Assembly: GCF_003583365.1 (NCBI RefSeq)
Contig: NZ_QXED01000001.1
Span: 868,001-932,000, forward strand
From: Fibrisoma montanum
GTDB lineage: Bacteria; Bacteroidota; Bacteroidia; Cytophagales; Spirosomataceae
Direction of reading: 5' to 3'
Length of the DNA: 64,000 bases
Position numbers and translations under genes: made by a program
Part shown: piece by piece, positions 50,941 to 58,871 of the stretch
Layout of the letters: each line of letters starts with the position of its first letter
How positions within the stretch are numbered: the first letter of the stretch is position 1
The notes under the pieces: model-generated
Told to the model about the DNA's origin: nothing
Database searches by the model: none
Seen by the model: the letters and a program-made list of their open reading frames with translations, nothing else

Positions 50941-51648
50941 ATGAATACAACCAACACCATGAAACGAATTTTGCTTGCTGGAGCCGTCGCGTTTGGTTTA
51001 TTGACTGCTCAAACGTCTTTTGCTCAGGTGCAGATCGGCATCCGGGGCGGTGCGAACTGGGGCTTTGCCTCAAAACCGGAGTTCCTTGGCAATCTGACCC
51101 CTACGCTGCATCCCTCACCCGGACCGATGGGAGCCCTGTTCCTGGACATTCCGGTGAGTGAGCGGGTATCGTTCCGTCCGGAGATCGGCTACGTACAGAA
51201 AGGCTTTGTCGTGAAAGAAGGCCTCGACCTCAACCTGGGTGGTTTTGAACTGCCGATTGGCGCTCGTATCTCGTACCAGTCGCGGAACCTCGACGTACCA
51301 CTGCTGTTGAAAGTGAACCTGAGCGACGGCGCAGTTCAGCCTTACCTGATTGCCGGCCCATCGGTAGGTTACGCCCTGAACGGACGCGTCCGGACGCGGG
51401 CAACGGCGCTGTTTACCACGAAGCCATTCGACGTGGATATAAATTACGGCGGAGGCATGAACCGCTGGGACATTAGTGGTGTCGGCGGACTTGGTCTGGC
51501 TTTTGATGCCGGGGCGGGTAAGTTTTTTGTCGAAGGACGTTACACCCACGGTTTCACCCGGCAGGTACAGACGCCGGTCGTGAACGTAAACGTCCGGAAC
51601 CGGGGCATTGGCGTATCGCTGGGCTACTCGTTCCCAATCGGTTATTAA
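50941..51648 (+). CDS. Outer-membrane beta-barrel protein (porin family)
   Basis: A 235-residue exported protein; signal peptide ends TSFAQ (an ATG at 50959 is equally good). The mature chain is strand-rich with alternating hydrophobics: VQIGIRGGANWGFASKPEFL, VSFRPEIGYVQKGFVVKEGL, ARISYQSRNLDVPLLLKVNL, QPYLIAGPSVGYALNG and KFFVEGRYTHGFTRQ, ending GIGVSLGYSFPIGY. This fits the outer-membrane barrel superfamily PF13568, common in Bacteroidota. Function unknown. Confidence 0.78.
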   Translation: MNTTNTMKRILLAGAVAFGLLTAQTSFAQVQIGIRGGANWGFASKPEFLGNLTPTLHPSPGPMGALFLDIPVSERVSFRPEIGYVQKGFVVKEGLDLNLGGFELPIGARISYQSRNLDVPLLLKVNLSDGAVQPYLIAGPSVGYALNGRVRTRATALFTTKPFDVDINYGGGMNRWDISGVGGLGLAFDAGAGKFFVEGRYTHGFTRQVQTPVVNVNVRNRGIGVSLGYSFPIGY

Positions 51649-51762
51649 AACGCATTGTCAACGAAAATGGGGTGTTTAATTTGAAAGTTGACTGACAGTA
51701 CCCACCGTTTCTTTACTACCCCATCATTCACTCATACATTGTTGAATCAACCTGAATATAGT

Positions 51763-51790
51763 AAAAGCGGAGCCGCCTGGCTCCGCTTTT
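51763..51790 (+). terminator. Terminator after the barrel gene
   Basis: AAAAGCGGAGCC (51763-51774) pairs perfectly with GGCTCCGCTTTT (51779-51790), loop GCCT, followed by CTTTTTG. Confidence 0.88.
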
Positions 51791-51911
51791 CTTTTTGTTG
51801 CCCGACCGCTAATATTGTAGAGATACGTTTTGCGCGAATCATACAAATCAAAATTTTTGGTTACTTTTACTGTCCTTTGCCTACGTAAAATTTAGCGTAC
51901 ACGACATCTGT

Positions 51912-52946
51912 ATGAACCGGTTGACCAACTTTGTCTATTCTACGGCATCCGAACCTCACCGCATCCGGACCCGCCAAATCCTGAAAGCTCACCCCGACTT
52001 AAAAAAACTGATTGGCCAGAAAAACCCCACTACGTTCTGGGTCATTCTGGGTTGTGTATCCCTGATGGTGGCGATGGCCTACCTCGTGCGCGATCAGTCG
52101 TGGTGGGTTGTCGTGGCCGCGGCCTGGTTTATCGGTGCTTTTCCGGCGCATACACTGTTTGTCTGCATTCACGAAGCCGCCCACAACCTGATTTTCCGGA
52201 TACCGTCGCATAACACCTGGGCGGGCATTTTCGCAAACCTGCCGACTGTATTCCCTACGGCTATCTCGTTTAAAAACTTCCACCTCAAGCACCACTCGTT
52301 CCAGGGTATTCATGAACTGGATGCCGATCTGCCCGACTGGTACGAAGCTCGGCTGATCAACAACTACGCAATCGGGAAGGCCATCTGGCTGCTGCTGTTC
52401 CCAATCTTTCAGGGCATTCGGACGATCCGGTGCCGCGAACTGGCCGTAATCGACAAATGGGTCATTGCCAATCTGGTGGTTCAACTGGTATTCGATGTCC
52501 TGGTGGTCGCGCTGCTGGGCTGGAAAGCTCTGGCTTTCCTGACGCTCTGCCTGTTTTTTTCGGTGGGTTTGCATCCGCTGGGTGCCCGCTGGATTCAGGA
52601 GCATTATCTGACGCTCGATCCGAATCAGGAAACGTACAGTTATTACGGTCAGTTGAATGGGGTTAACCTGAACGTCGGCTACCACAACGAACACCATGAT
52701 TTTCCGTCTATTCCTTGGAATAAGCTTCCGGAAATCAAAGCCAAAGCCCCTGAGTTTTATGATACGTTGAAGTACCACACGTCGTACGTCCGGCTGTTCT
52801 TCCGCTTCTTGTTCGACCAGGAGATTTCGCTGTTTTCGCGCATTGTTCGGAAAGACCGGGGCCGTGTATCGCTCATCGACGAGTCGAAGCCGGATCTGGA
52901 ACTTGTGCAATCGCAGGCCATTCACTCGAATACCGCAGCGGTCTAG
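51912..52946 (+). CDS. Fatty acid desaturase resembling sphingolipid delta-4 desaturases (DEGS)
   Basis: A 344-residue membrane desaturase. Three histidine boxes are present: CIHEAAHNLIF (H87, H91), FHLKHHSF (124-128) and YHNEHHDFP (258-262). Beyond the boxes the sequence follows the eukaryotic dihydroceramide delta-4 desaturase pattern: an early HPDLKKLIGQ, FANLPTVFPTAISFKNFHLK, ADLPDW, GLHPLGARWIQEHY, ETYSYYGQLNGVNLNVGYHN. Four or more hydrophobic segments are visible. It should insert a double bond in a ceramide or similar chain using a diiron centre. The substrate is inferred from resemblance. It has its own promoter region and a strong terminator, with no operon partner. Confidence 0.88.
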   Translation: MNRLTNFVYSTASEPHRIRTRQILKAHPDLKKLIGQKNPTTFWVILGCVSLMVAMAYLVRDQSWWVVVAAAWFIGAFPAHTLFVCIHEAAHNLIFRIPSHNTWAGIFANLPTVFPTAISFKNFHLKHHSFQGIHELDADLPDWYEARLINNYAIGKAIWLLLFPIFQGIRTIRCRELAVIDKWVIANLVVQLVFDVLVVALLGWKALAFLTLCLFFSVGLHPLGARWIQEHYLTLDPNQETYSYYGQLNGVNLNVGYHNEHHDFPSIPWNKLPEIKAKAPEFYDTLKYHTSYVRLFFRFLFDQEISLFSRIVRKDRGRVSLIDESKPDLELVQSQAIHSNTAAV

Positions 52947-52952
52947 TACAGC

Positions 52953-53004
52953 ATCAGTCACAAAAAAAGACCCCGGAACGCCGGGGTCTTTTTTTGTGAC
53001 TGAT
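52953..53004. terminator. Perfect 24-bp bidirectional terminator
   Basis: Arms 52953-52976 and 52981-53004 are perfectly complementary with loop AACG; the arms include a run of seven A or T and CCCCGG at the tip. It lies between the convergent desaturase and dsbD genes. Confidence 0.9.
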
Positions 53005-53012
53005 ACTGTCAA

Positions 53013-55121
53013 TTAACCTTTAAACTTTGTTTTGCCCTCATCGAGAAACTGCACGAAGCTGTCGATGCTGCGGTCGTAGTTTTTGGGTGCTACCAGCAGC
53101 TTCCCGTCGTGGTCGACGAGGCAGTAGTGCGGCTGGGCATTGTTGTTGTATTTGACAATCTGCAAGTCGGCGTTCTGCGCACCGATCGTCTTCTTTACCT
53201 TATCGTCGTAGGTTGAGGTATACCAGTCGCTTTGCGGCAGCTCGGTCTTGTCGTCGACGTAGAGCGCCACCACAACGTAGTCGTTCTGGAGTCGCTGAAG
53301 GACGGCCGGATCAGACCAGACGCGGGCTTCCATCTCGCGACAGTTCACGCAGCCGTGGCCGGTGAAGTCGATAAATACCGGTTTGTTGACCTGTTTGGCG
53401 TAGTTGAGTGCCTGCTGATACTCAAAGAAACCCTGCAGGCCGTGAGGCAAACGGAACAGATTACCGTACTTAGGTGTCACCGACAAGGGATCAGATGCCG
53501 AGGTTGCGGCAGTCTGCCGGTTTGTGAGGTTAAAATCCTGCGAGGTTTCGGGAGGCAGATACCCTGACAGTGCTTTCAGGGGTGCGCCCCACAACCCCGG
53601 AATCATGTACACCACAAACGCGAACGTCAGTATGGCCATCAGCAGACGCGGTACGCTCACCGTCTTGGTTTCGCTGTCGTGCGGCAACCGGATTTTACCC
53701 AGAAAGTAGAAACCGATCAGGGCGAAGATCACAATCCAGAACGATAGAAAAATTTCGCGGTCGAGCAGGCCCCAGTGATAAACCTGATCGGCAATGCTCA
53801 GGAATTTGAGTGCCAGCGCCAGCTCCAGGAAACCGAGCACGACTTTTACCGAGTTCAGCCAGCCACCCGACTTAGGCAAACTCTTGAGCCACTGAGGGAA
53901 AGCGGCAAACAACGTAAACGGTACGGCAAAGGCCGACGAAAAAGCCATCATACCCACAATCGGCTTCACTACTTCGCCCCCCGCCGAGGCAACAAGCAAA
54001 CTACCCACAATCGGACCCGTGCAGGAGAACGACACCAGCACGAGCGTAAAGGCCATGAAGAAGATACCGAGCAGACCACCGCGTTCCGATCTCGCGTCGG
54101 CCTGGTTGACCAGCGAAGTGGGTAATACAATCTCGAACAATCCTAAAAACGACAGGCCAAAAACAAAGAAAATGGCAAAGAACAGGACGTTTGGCAGCCA
54201 GTGGGTACTGACGAAATTAGCAAAAGCCGGACCGTTGATCCGCGACACCAGCGTACCGATCAGAACATAGATGGCGATAATCGACACGCCGTACAGGATG
54301 GCTTTCCACCGCCCACCCGGCTGGTTCGTAAAGAAACTGACCGTCATCGGGATAATTGGGAAGACGCAGGGGGTCAGCAAGGCCAGCAAACCCGACAAAA
54401 AAGCCGCGACGATGAATCCGGCCATAGAGCCATCACTCGTATTGGCTGGTGTATTGGTTGAATTGGCCAGAATTTCTTCCGGTGCTTTAACCGCTTCCTT
54501 GACAGTCGGTGCCTCCTGCGCAACGGCCTCGGTGGCTGTTAAAGCGGGGGCCTGAGTCGTGGCAACGGCGGTTTCAGGAGTTGGTTTTGTTGCAGTGGAT
54601 GTGGCCTGAGGTGATGAAGTTGTAGCCGCCGTTTTGTCCGGTGTGCCAGTCGCTGTAATGTCGAATGTAAAATCTTCATTACCAGGTATACATTGCCCGT
54701 CTATATCCGTACAGATTTGATAATCAACGGTGCCGGAAAGAACGGGATTCTCTTTCAGGATCTTTACTTTCTGCACGAACTGGGCTCGCCCGCGCATCTC
54801 GTAAACGTCGCCCTCAAAGATTTCTTCATACTTGGTTTCGACCTTACTAACAGGTTTTACTTTTCCGACCAGCTCGTAAGTAGCATTCGGGGTAAGTTTA
54901 ATTTCCGTTGGCAGGGGCCCAACCTCAATCTTGGGGTTGACATTTGAGGAAAAAATGTGATAGCCATCCTGAATATTGGCCGTGAAACGCAGTTCAACAA
55001 CATCTCCTACCTTAACCGACGACTGGGCCGGTTTGAATGACCAGGAAGCTGGTTTCAAAATTTGGGCGAACGTTGCAAACGGCAGCAACAGCAACGCAAC
55101 GAGCGCGAAAAATGATTTCAT
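53013..55121 (-). CDS. dsbD: Thiol:disulfide interchange protein DsbD
   Basis: A 702-residue protein that carries electrons from cytoplasmic thioredoxin to the periplasm. After a signal peptide the N-terminal alpha domain has YQICTDIDGQCIPG with its reactive cysteines; a Thr/Ala-rich linker follows, then eight helices of the core (PCVFPIIPMTVSFF and SCTGPIVGSLL carry the two membrane cysteines), and a C-terminal thioredoxin domain with FTGHGCVNCREMEARVW. All six redox cysteines are visible. Length and layout are standard. The only clear -33/-7 promoter pair on this side lies about 50 bases upstream. Confidence 0.95.
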   Translation of the reverse strand: MKSFFALVALLLLPFATFAQILKPASWSFKPAQSSVKVGDVVELRFTANIQDGYHIFSSNVNPKIEVGPLPTEIKLTPNATYELVGKVKPVSKVETKYEEIFEGDVYEMRGRAQFVQKVKILKENPVLSGTVDYQICTDIDGQCIPGNEDFTFDITATGTPDKTAATTSSPQATSTATKPTPETAVATTQAPALTATEAVAQEAPTVKEAVKAPEEILANSTNTPANTSDGSMAGFIVAAFLSGLLALLTPCVFPIIPMTVSFFTNQPGGRWKAILYGVSIIAIYVLIGTLVSRINGPAFANFVSTHWLPNVLFFAIFFVFGLSFLGLFEIVLPTSLVNQADARSERGGLLGIFFMAFTLVLVSFSCTGPIVGSLLVASAGGEVVKPIVGMMAFSSAFAVPFTLFAAFPQWLKSLPKSGGWLNSVKVVLGFLELALALKFLSIADQVYHWGLLDREIFLSFWIVIFALIGFYFLGKIRLPHDSETKTVSVPRLLMAILTFAFVVYMIPGLWGAPLKALSGYLPPETSQDFNLTNRQTAATSASDPLSVTPKYGNLFRLPHGLQGFFEYQQALNYAKQVNKPVFIDFTGHGCVNCREMEARVWSDPAVLQRLQNDYVVVALYVDDKTELPQSDWYTSTYDDKVKKTIGAQNADLQIVKYNNNAQPHYCLVDHDGKLLVAPKNYDRSIDSFVQFLDEGKTKFKG

Positions 55122-55166
55122 ACCGCGTGGGGTAGTTTGGTAGTCACTGATACAACAGTTTTCCTA

Positions 55167-55198
55167 CAAAAATATTTCCATTCAGCGCGGTAAACAAA
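55167..55198 (-). promoter_or_regulatory. dsbD promoter with -33 and -7 boxes
   Basis: On the minus strand TTTG (55195-55198) and TATTTTTG (55167-55174) match both Bacteroidota elements with 20 bases between. The expected start of transcription lies about 40 bases before the ATG at 55121. Confidence 0.7.
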
Positions 55199-55216
55199 AA
55201 GAAGCGTACAAGGACC

Positions 55217-55274
55217 GCCGGTCAGACGTAGCGTCAGGCCGAAACACCCAGGTCTGACGCTACGTCTGACCGGC
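55217..55274. repeat. Palindromic repeat unit 1
   Basis: Arms of 24 bases (55217-55240, 55251-55274) pair with one mismatch around a 10-base loop. The arm core is GGTCAGACGTAGCGTCAG. It is the variant with AG in the centre of the arm. Confidence 0.7.
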
Positions 55275-55329
55275 TCAACAACCAGCCAAGAATAGATCAT
55301 TATGTACAAGAACGTACAAAGCTACGTTC

Positions 55330-55383
55330 GGTCAGACGTACCGTCAGACCTAGTGCGTTTCAGGTCTGACGGTACGTCTGACC
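55330..55383. repeat. Palindromic repeat unit 2
   Basis: Perfect 22-base arms (55330-55351, 55362-55383) around a 10-base loop. The arm core is GGTCAGACGTACCGTCAGAC. Closest to a consensus of the three. Confidence 0.75.
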
Positions 55384-55444
55384 AAATGCAACACTCTATT
55401 TTCTTTTATACACAATTCGCATCCAGCCTGTTGTTAGGTCAGTC

Positions 55445-55496
55445 GGTCAGAGGTACCGTCAGACCTGGGTATTTCGGTCTGACGTACCGTCAGACC
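55445..55496. repeat. Palindromic repeat unit 3 (rearranged)
   Basis: Left arm 55445-55465 and right arm 55476-55496 again stand 10 bases apart, but the right arm GGTCTGACGTACCGTCAGAC is not the full complement of the left: it is itself palindromic around TAC, as if half of it were inverted. Only nine inner bases pair across the loop. Confidence 0.65.
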
Positions 55497-55531
55497 AGCA
55501 GTCCTTGCCTTTTATCACCGACTCAACACGT

Positions 55532-56365
55532 CTAATAACTAAACAGCACCGGATTCAACTCACTTTCTGGTTTGCCGCCGATGGGGAAGCTGTCAAGCCA
55601 CTTGGCGTGGTCGGCCTGCTGGTAGCTGTTACGCGGGGTCATAATGGTCTGGTCCTTGTCCATATAAATCATGGTCATGACCTTACGGGGCTTATCCGAT
55701 ACGTTCGGACCAGCGCGGTGGAACGTCCAGCCGGCGTGATAACTCACTTCTCCGAGTTCAAAGGGCGTATCGTTGACGGCAAAGTTTTTCTTCTGCAACT
55801 CATCCGACAGAATCTGCTCGCTTTCGTCGCTGATCTCGATGTCGCGGCCAATACTAACCGTCTGGCTTTTCTCGGCGAAGGCCAGCGGTCCCATATTCAT
55901 TGGCGTTTCCTGCAACGGAATCCAGACCGTTACGGTATTCGGCGACGCCAGCGGCCAGTAGAACTGATCGGCATGCCAGGGCGTGATGCCGCCTGATGGT
56001 TCTTTGTACAACGCCTGGTCGTGGTATAGCCGAACGCCCTCAACGCCCATCAGGTCAGTAGCGATCCTGGCCAGACGCTTCGAAAAGACGAACTCACGGG
56101 CCGACTCGTCTTCCCGCCAGAGGTTCATAATTTGCAGGAACGCCCGCTCGTAGGTTGTGCGCTCCTCCATCGGCTTGATCAGCGTGTTCAGCTTAAACAC
56201 CAGATCGGTGATGATGTCGCCGTAGTACGACAGCACAGCCGGACTCAACACCTGCTTCAATTTTACGTACCCGTTTTCCCGGTAAAACGCAATCGCTTCC
56301 GGACTGACGGTATAAGGGCTTTCTAACTCATCGAGCAACTGATCTTTATCAATAAGCGCTTCCAT
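55532..56365 (-). CDS. Phytanoyl-CoA dioxygenase (PhyH) family oxygenase
   Basis: A 277-residue Fe(II)/2-oxoglutarate-dependent enzyme. The facial triad is visible: H131-x-D133 in GGITPWHADQFYW and H216 in SYHAGWTFHRAGPNVSDKPR, where the Arg binds 2-oxoglutarate. Early AIAFYRENGYVKLKQVLSP is typical of PhyH proteins. Family members hydroxylate lipids, ectoine, and many small compounds. The divergent AraC gene suggests a substrate-induced catabolic role; the substrate is unknown. The repeats lie just downstream of its stop. Confidence 0.9.
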   Translation of the reverse strand: MEALIDKDQLLDELESPYTVSPEAIAFYRENGYVKLKQVLSPAVLSYYGDIITDLVFKLNTLIKPMEERTTYERAFLQIMNLWREDESAREFVFSKRLARIATDLMGVEGVRLYHDQALYKEPSGGITPWHADQFYWPLASPNTVTVWIPLQETPMNMGPLAFAEKSQTVSIGRDIEISDESEQILSDELQKKNFAVNDTPFELGEVSYHAGWTFHRAGPNVSDKPRKVMTMIYMDKDQTIMTPRNSYQQADHAKWLDSFPIGGKPESELNPVLFSY

Positions 56366-56414
56366 TGGCTGAGGTCGATACTGGTTTAACTGAGTTTAGT
56401 ACGAATCATCATGA

Positions 56415-56422
56415 CAAAAGTA
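56415..56422 (-). promoter_or_regulatory. Candidate -7 element for phyH
   Basis: The minus strand reads TACTTTTG, an exact TAnnTTTG, 49 bases before the phyH start. No clear -33 box. Confidence 0.4.
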
Positions 56423-56487
56423 GTGCACCACACGTAGCTGAAAGTCAGAATATTTCACCAATTTATAGACAATTTTGATCAATATAC

Positions 56488-56495
56488 TACTTTTG
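56488..56495 (+). promoter_or_regulatory. Candidate -7 element for the AraC gene
   Basis: TACTTTTG, an exact TAnnTTTG, 30 bases before the AraC start. Together with the opposite element at 56415-56422 it suggests face-to-face promoters in 160 bases, where one regulator site could control both. Confidence 0.4.
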
Positions 56496-56525
56496 AGGGC
56501 ACCATCCAGTTAAGAAACCGCACAG

Positions 56526-57395
56526 ATGAAAGCTTTATTCGAAAAAGTAGCCATTGCCGAACAAAGCTCGCTGCTGGTCCGGCGTTTCAAACTACCCTAC
56601 TTTGACGCTCCCTGGCATTTTCATCCCGAATACGAACTCACCTACATCGCAGCGGGCTATGGCCGTCGATTTGTGGGCGATAGCGTTGAACCGTTTCAGG
56701 CCGGTGATCTGGTTCTGATTGGGCCGAACATGCCCCATTTCTGGCGTAGTGACGATGATTTTTACCGCATTGACCGCCCGTATCCGGCGGAGTCCATTGC
56801 CATTCAGTTTCCAATCGGCTTCGAGCAACGTGGTCTGGCAGCCCTGCCCGAAGCCGAGCCGGTACAGCAACTGCTGCACCGAGCCCGCTACGGCCTGCGT
56901 TTCAGTCCGGCCGCCAGCCGACAGGTAGCCGATGACCTGAACCGGCTGGTGACTCGTTCGGGCTTTGACCAACTGCTGGCTTTTCTGGGTATTCTGAATC
57001 AGTTGACCCGCGACATGGCTGTTGAACTGCTTGCCAGCGAAGGCTACCAACTCGCTCCGAGCGAAGCCGAAACCGAGCGCATGAAACGTGTGCTGGAGTA
57101 CGTTCTGGCTCATTTCAAGGAGGATGTCCGGATTGAGCAGATTGCGTCAGTAGCCGGGATGGCTCCGGCCGCTTTCTGCCGGTATTTCAGAAAACGTACC
57201 CGAAAGTCCTTCGTTGAGTATTTGAACGAACTTCGCGTCAACCACGCTCGTAAACTTCTGGCTACGGGCGACGTTAGTGTGAGTCAGGTAGGTCTGGAGT
57301 GCGGTTTCAACACCATTTCTCATTTCCACCGGCTCTTCAAGCTGCATACCGGCCTGACTCCCTTAAATTATCAGACGGTTCAGCGCCGGAAGTGA
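56526..57395 (+). CDS. AraC-family regulator with N-terminal cupin domain
   Basis: A 289-residue regulator. The cupin-like sensor is in residues 20-95 (FDAPWHFHPEYELTYIAAGY, FQAGDLVLIGPNMPHFW), and the C-terminal DNA-binding domain has VRIEQIASVAGMAPAAFCRY and VSQVGLECGFNTISHFHRLF. The layout matches RhaS/XylS-type activators of sugar or small-molecule catabolism. It is divergent from the phyH gene and probably controls it. Confidence 0.93.
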   Translation: MKALFEKVAIAEQSSLLVRRFKLPYFDAPWHFHPEYELTYIAAGYGRRFVGDSVEPFQAGDLVLIGPNMPHFWRSDDDFYRIDRPYPAESIAIQFPIGFEQRGLAALPEAEPVQQLLHRARYGLRFSPAASRQVADDLNRLVTRSGFDQLLAFLGILNQLTRDMAVELLASEGYQLAPSEAETERMKRVLEYVLAHFKEDVRIEQIASVAGMAPAAFCRYFRKRTRKSFVEYLNELRVNHARKLLATGDVSVSQVGLECGFNTISHFHRLFKLHTGLTPLNYQTVQRRK

Positions 57396-57429
57396 TTAAG
57401 ATTGGCGGTTTGCGCGAATAAGTGAATTG

Positions 57430-58785
57430 ATGAACATACTGACTACTTATTCCATACCCTTCCCGACACGGCCATTCAACCGGTTTGGTTCATTTCTATA
57501 TCTGCTGCTCGTACCATTGCTGGTTACCTGCCGCCCGAAAAAGCAGGAGATTACGCCATCGGACGAACCGCGCATTCTGGAGGTTACCATCCCGGGTTTT
57601 CCACCCGGGAACATCACCATTGACAACGCAAAGCAGGAAATTAGTTTGACTCTCCCCGAGACATTAACGAAAGTCGATTACGAAGCTACGTCGTTTAAAC
57701 TGGCGCCGGGTTGTTCAATCTGGCAGCAGCAGGACTCGTATCGCATCCAGGTCTGTGACAACGACCCATCCGTAGGGGGTGTGTACGTACTTGGCAGTAC
57801 CGGTAAACTGAGAATTTTCAGGTTTACGGTAAGGCAGCCAAGACCGCTGAAGATCGGGTTTATTGACAACCAGACAAGGGCTACCATTGGTCGCCCGCTC
57901 TACGTACGTATTGACAACTTCGTCGACGGCGTACCGGAAGGCAATGTTATTCTGACCCGAACCGATACAGGGGAGCGAGATACCCTTAACGCTCATTGTG
58001 CGTATGGAAATGAGTTACCTATGAATCAGTTCGACTTACAAGTGCCGCAACGCGTTCGGCCGGGAGAGTACACGGTCGAAATCCAAAAAGGAAACGGTCG
58101 GCGGGCCGTAGCGCAGCAGAAACTGCTGTTCCTAAAAGGAAAGCCTTCGTTAACACGACTCTCTTTTTTCGACCGGCTCACGGTAGCAGCCGGTAAAAAC
58201 AGTGTCCTCCGGGGCGAAAACCTGTTTGCCGACGACAACCCGGAGCTGCTTTTTAGTAAAGCAACCGGCGAGACGTTTCGACTGAAACCCACCGCCGTTT
58301 CTCCCTACGGCTGGACAGTAACCTTTGACCTGCCTGGTAACGTAACCGCCGGTTATTATGACGTTCAGCTACTTGTTCAGGGCCGGCCTGTCGACGATCG
58401 TTTTCGCTACCCAATCGTCGGACACATTAACCAGCCCGCTTTGGTTACGCTGGGTCCATGGCCGGGCGGAACGGGCACGAATTTGCTGGAACCAATAACC
58501 GCAAACCCGCTGGTTTTACAACGAAATAAGGGGTACAGAGCTATTGTCCGGCCAGATTACGGCGACGGGGCGCTTATTAAGTTCAGACTTACGGCGGCCA
58601 GCCACGCAAGCGAGTCTATCATAATCGCCCAGTTCTCGGGCATTTATAATAGTGATTATCCATCCACGATACGTATGCCGGACTTGGTAAAGCCAGGGCG
58701 ATACGTGCTGTCGGTGTTTGTCGAGTACCCCGACGGCCGCATCATTGAAGGCGAACCGCTGGAACGGCTGATTGAGGTGCAGTAA
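57430..58785 (+). CDS. Lipoprotein of unknown function, IPT/Ig-like
   Basis: A 451-residue protein with a hydrophobic N-terminus and lipobox LLVTC near residue 34. The rest is strand-rich, with possible repeats of Ig-like or IPT/TIG-like character: ILEVTIPGFPPGNITIDNAK, SFFDRLTVAAGKNSVLRGEN, TVTFDLPGNVTAGYYDVQLL and MPDLVKPGRYVLSVFVEYPD. No catalytic motif is visible. Probably surface-exposed. It follows the AraC gene by 34 bases on the same strand but the relation is unclear. The ATG at 57430 is used; a TTG lies three bases ahead. Confidence 0.7.
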   Translation: MNILTTYSIPFPTRPFNRFGSFLYLLLVPLLVTCRPKKQEITPSDEPRILEVTIPGFPPGNITIDNAKQEISLTLPETLTKVDYEATSFKLAPGCSIWQQQDSYRIQVCDNDPSVGGVYVLGSTGKLRIFRFTVRQPRPLKIGFIDNQTRATIGRPLYVRIDNFVDGVPEGNVILTRTDTGERDTLNAHCAYGNELPMNQFDLQVPQRVRPGEYTVEIQKGNGRRAVAQQKLLFLKGKPSLTRLSFFDRLTVAAGKNSVLRGENLFADDNPELLFSKATGETFRLKPTAVSPYGWTVTFDLPGNVTAGYYDVQLLVQGRPVDDRFRYPIVGHINQPALVTLGPWPGGTGTNLLEPITANPLVLQRNKGYRAIVRPDYGDGALIKFRLTAASHASESIIIAQFSGIYNSDYPSTIRMPDLVKPGRYVLSVFVEYPDGRIIEGEPLERLIEVQ

Positions 58786-58832
58786 GCATCCGGACGTCGT
58801 CAAAAATCTACGCGTCTTATGCAATTTAGCCG

Positions 58833-58840
58833 TACTTTTG
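58833..58840 (+). promoter_or_regulatory. Candidate -7 element for glyA
   Basis: TACTTTTG, an exact TAnnTTTG, 32 bases before the glyA ATG. No clear -33 box. Confidence 0.45.
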
Positions 58841-58871
58841 TACAGCGAAAATTGCTTTTAGCCAATTGACT

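Larger units (their letters stand above)
55122..55531. other. Intergenic region holding three palindromic repeats
   Basis: About 410 bases between the phyH stop and the dsbD start, both on the minus strand. It contains the dsbD promoter near 55167-55198 and three large hairpin units, described separately. No gene is supported in it. Confidence 0.6.

Noticed and set aside
55217-55496. CRISPR array
   Set aside because: Repeats are inverted arms of hairpins, not direct repeats, the intervals between units are unequal, only three units are present and no cas gene is in the window.
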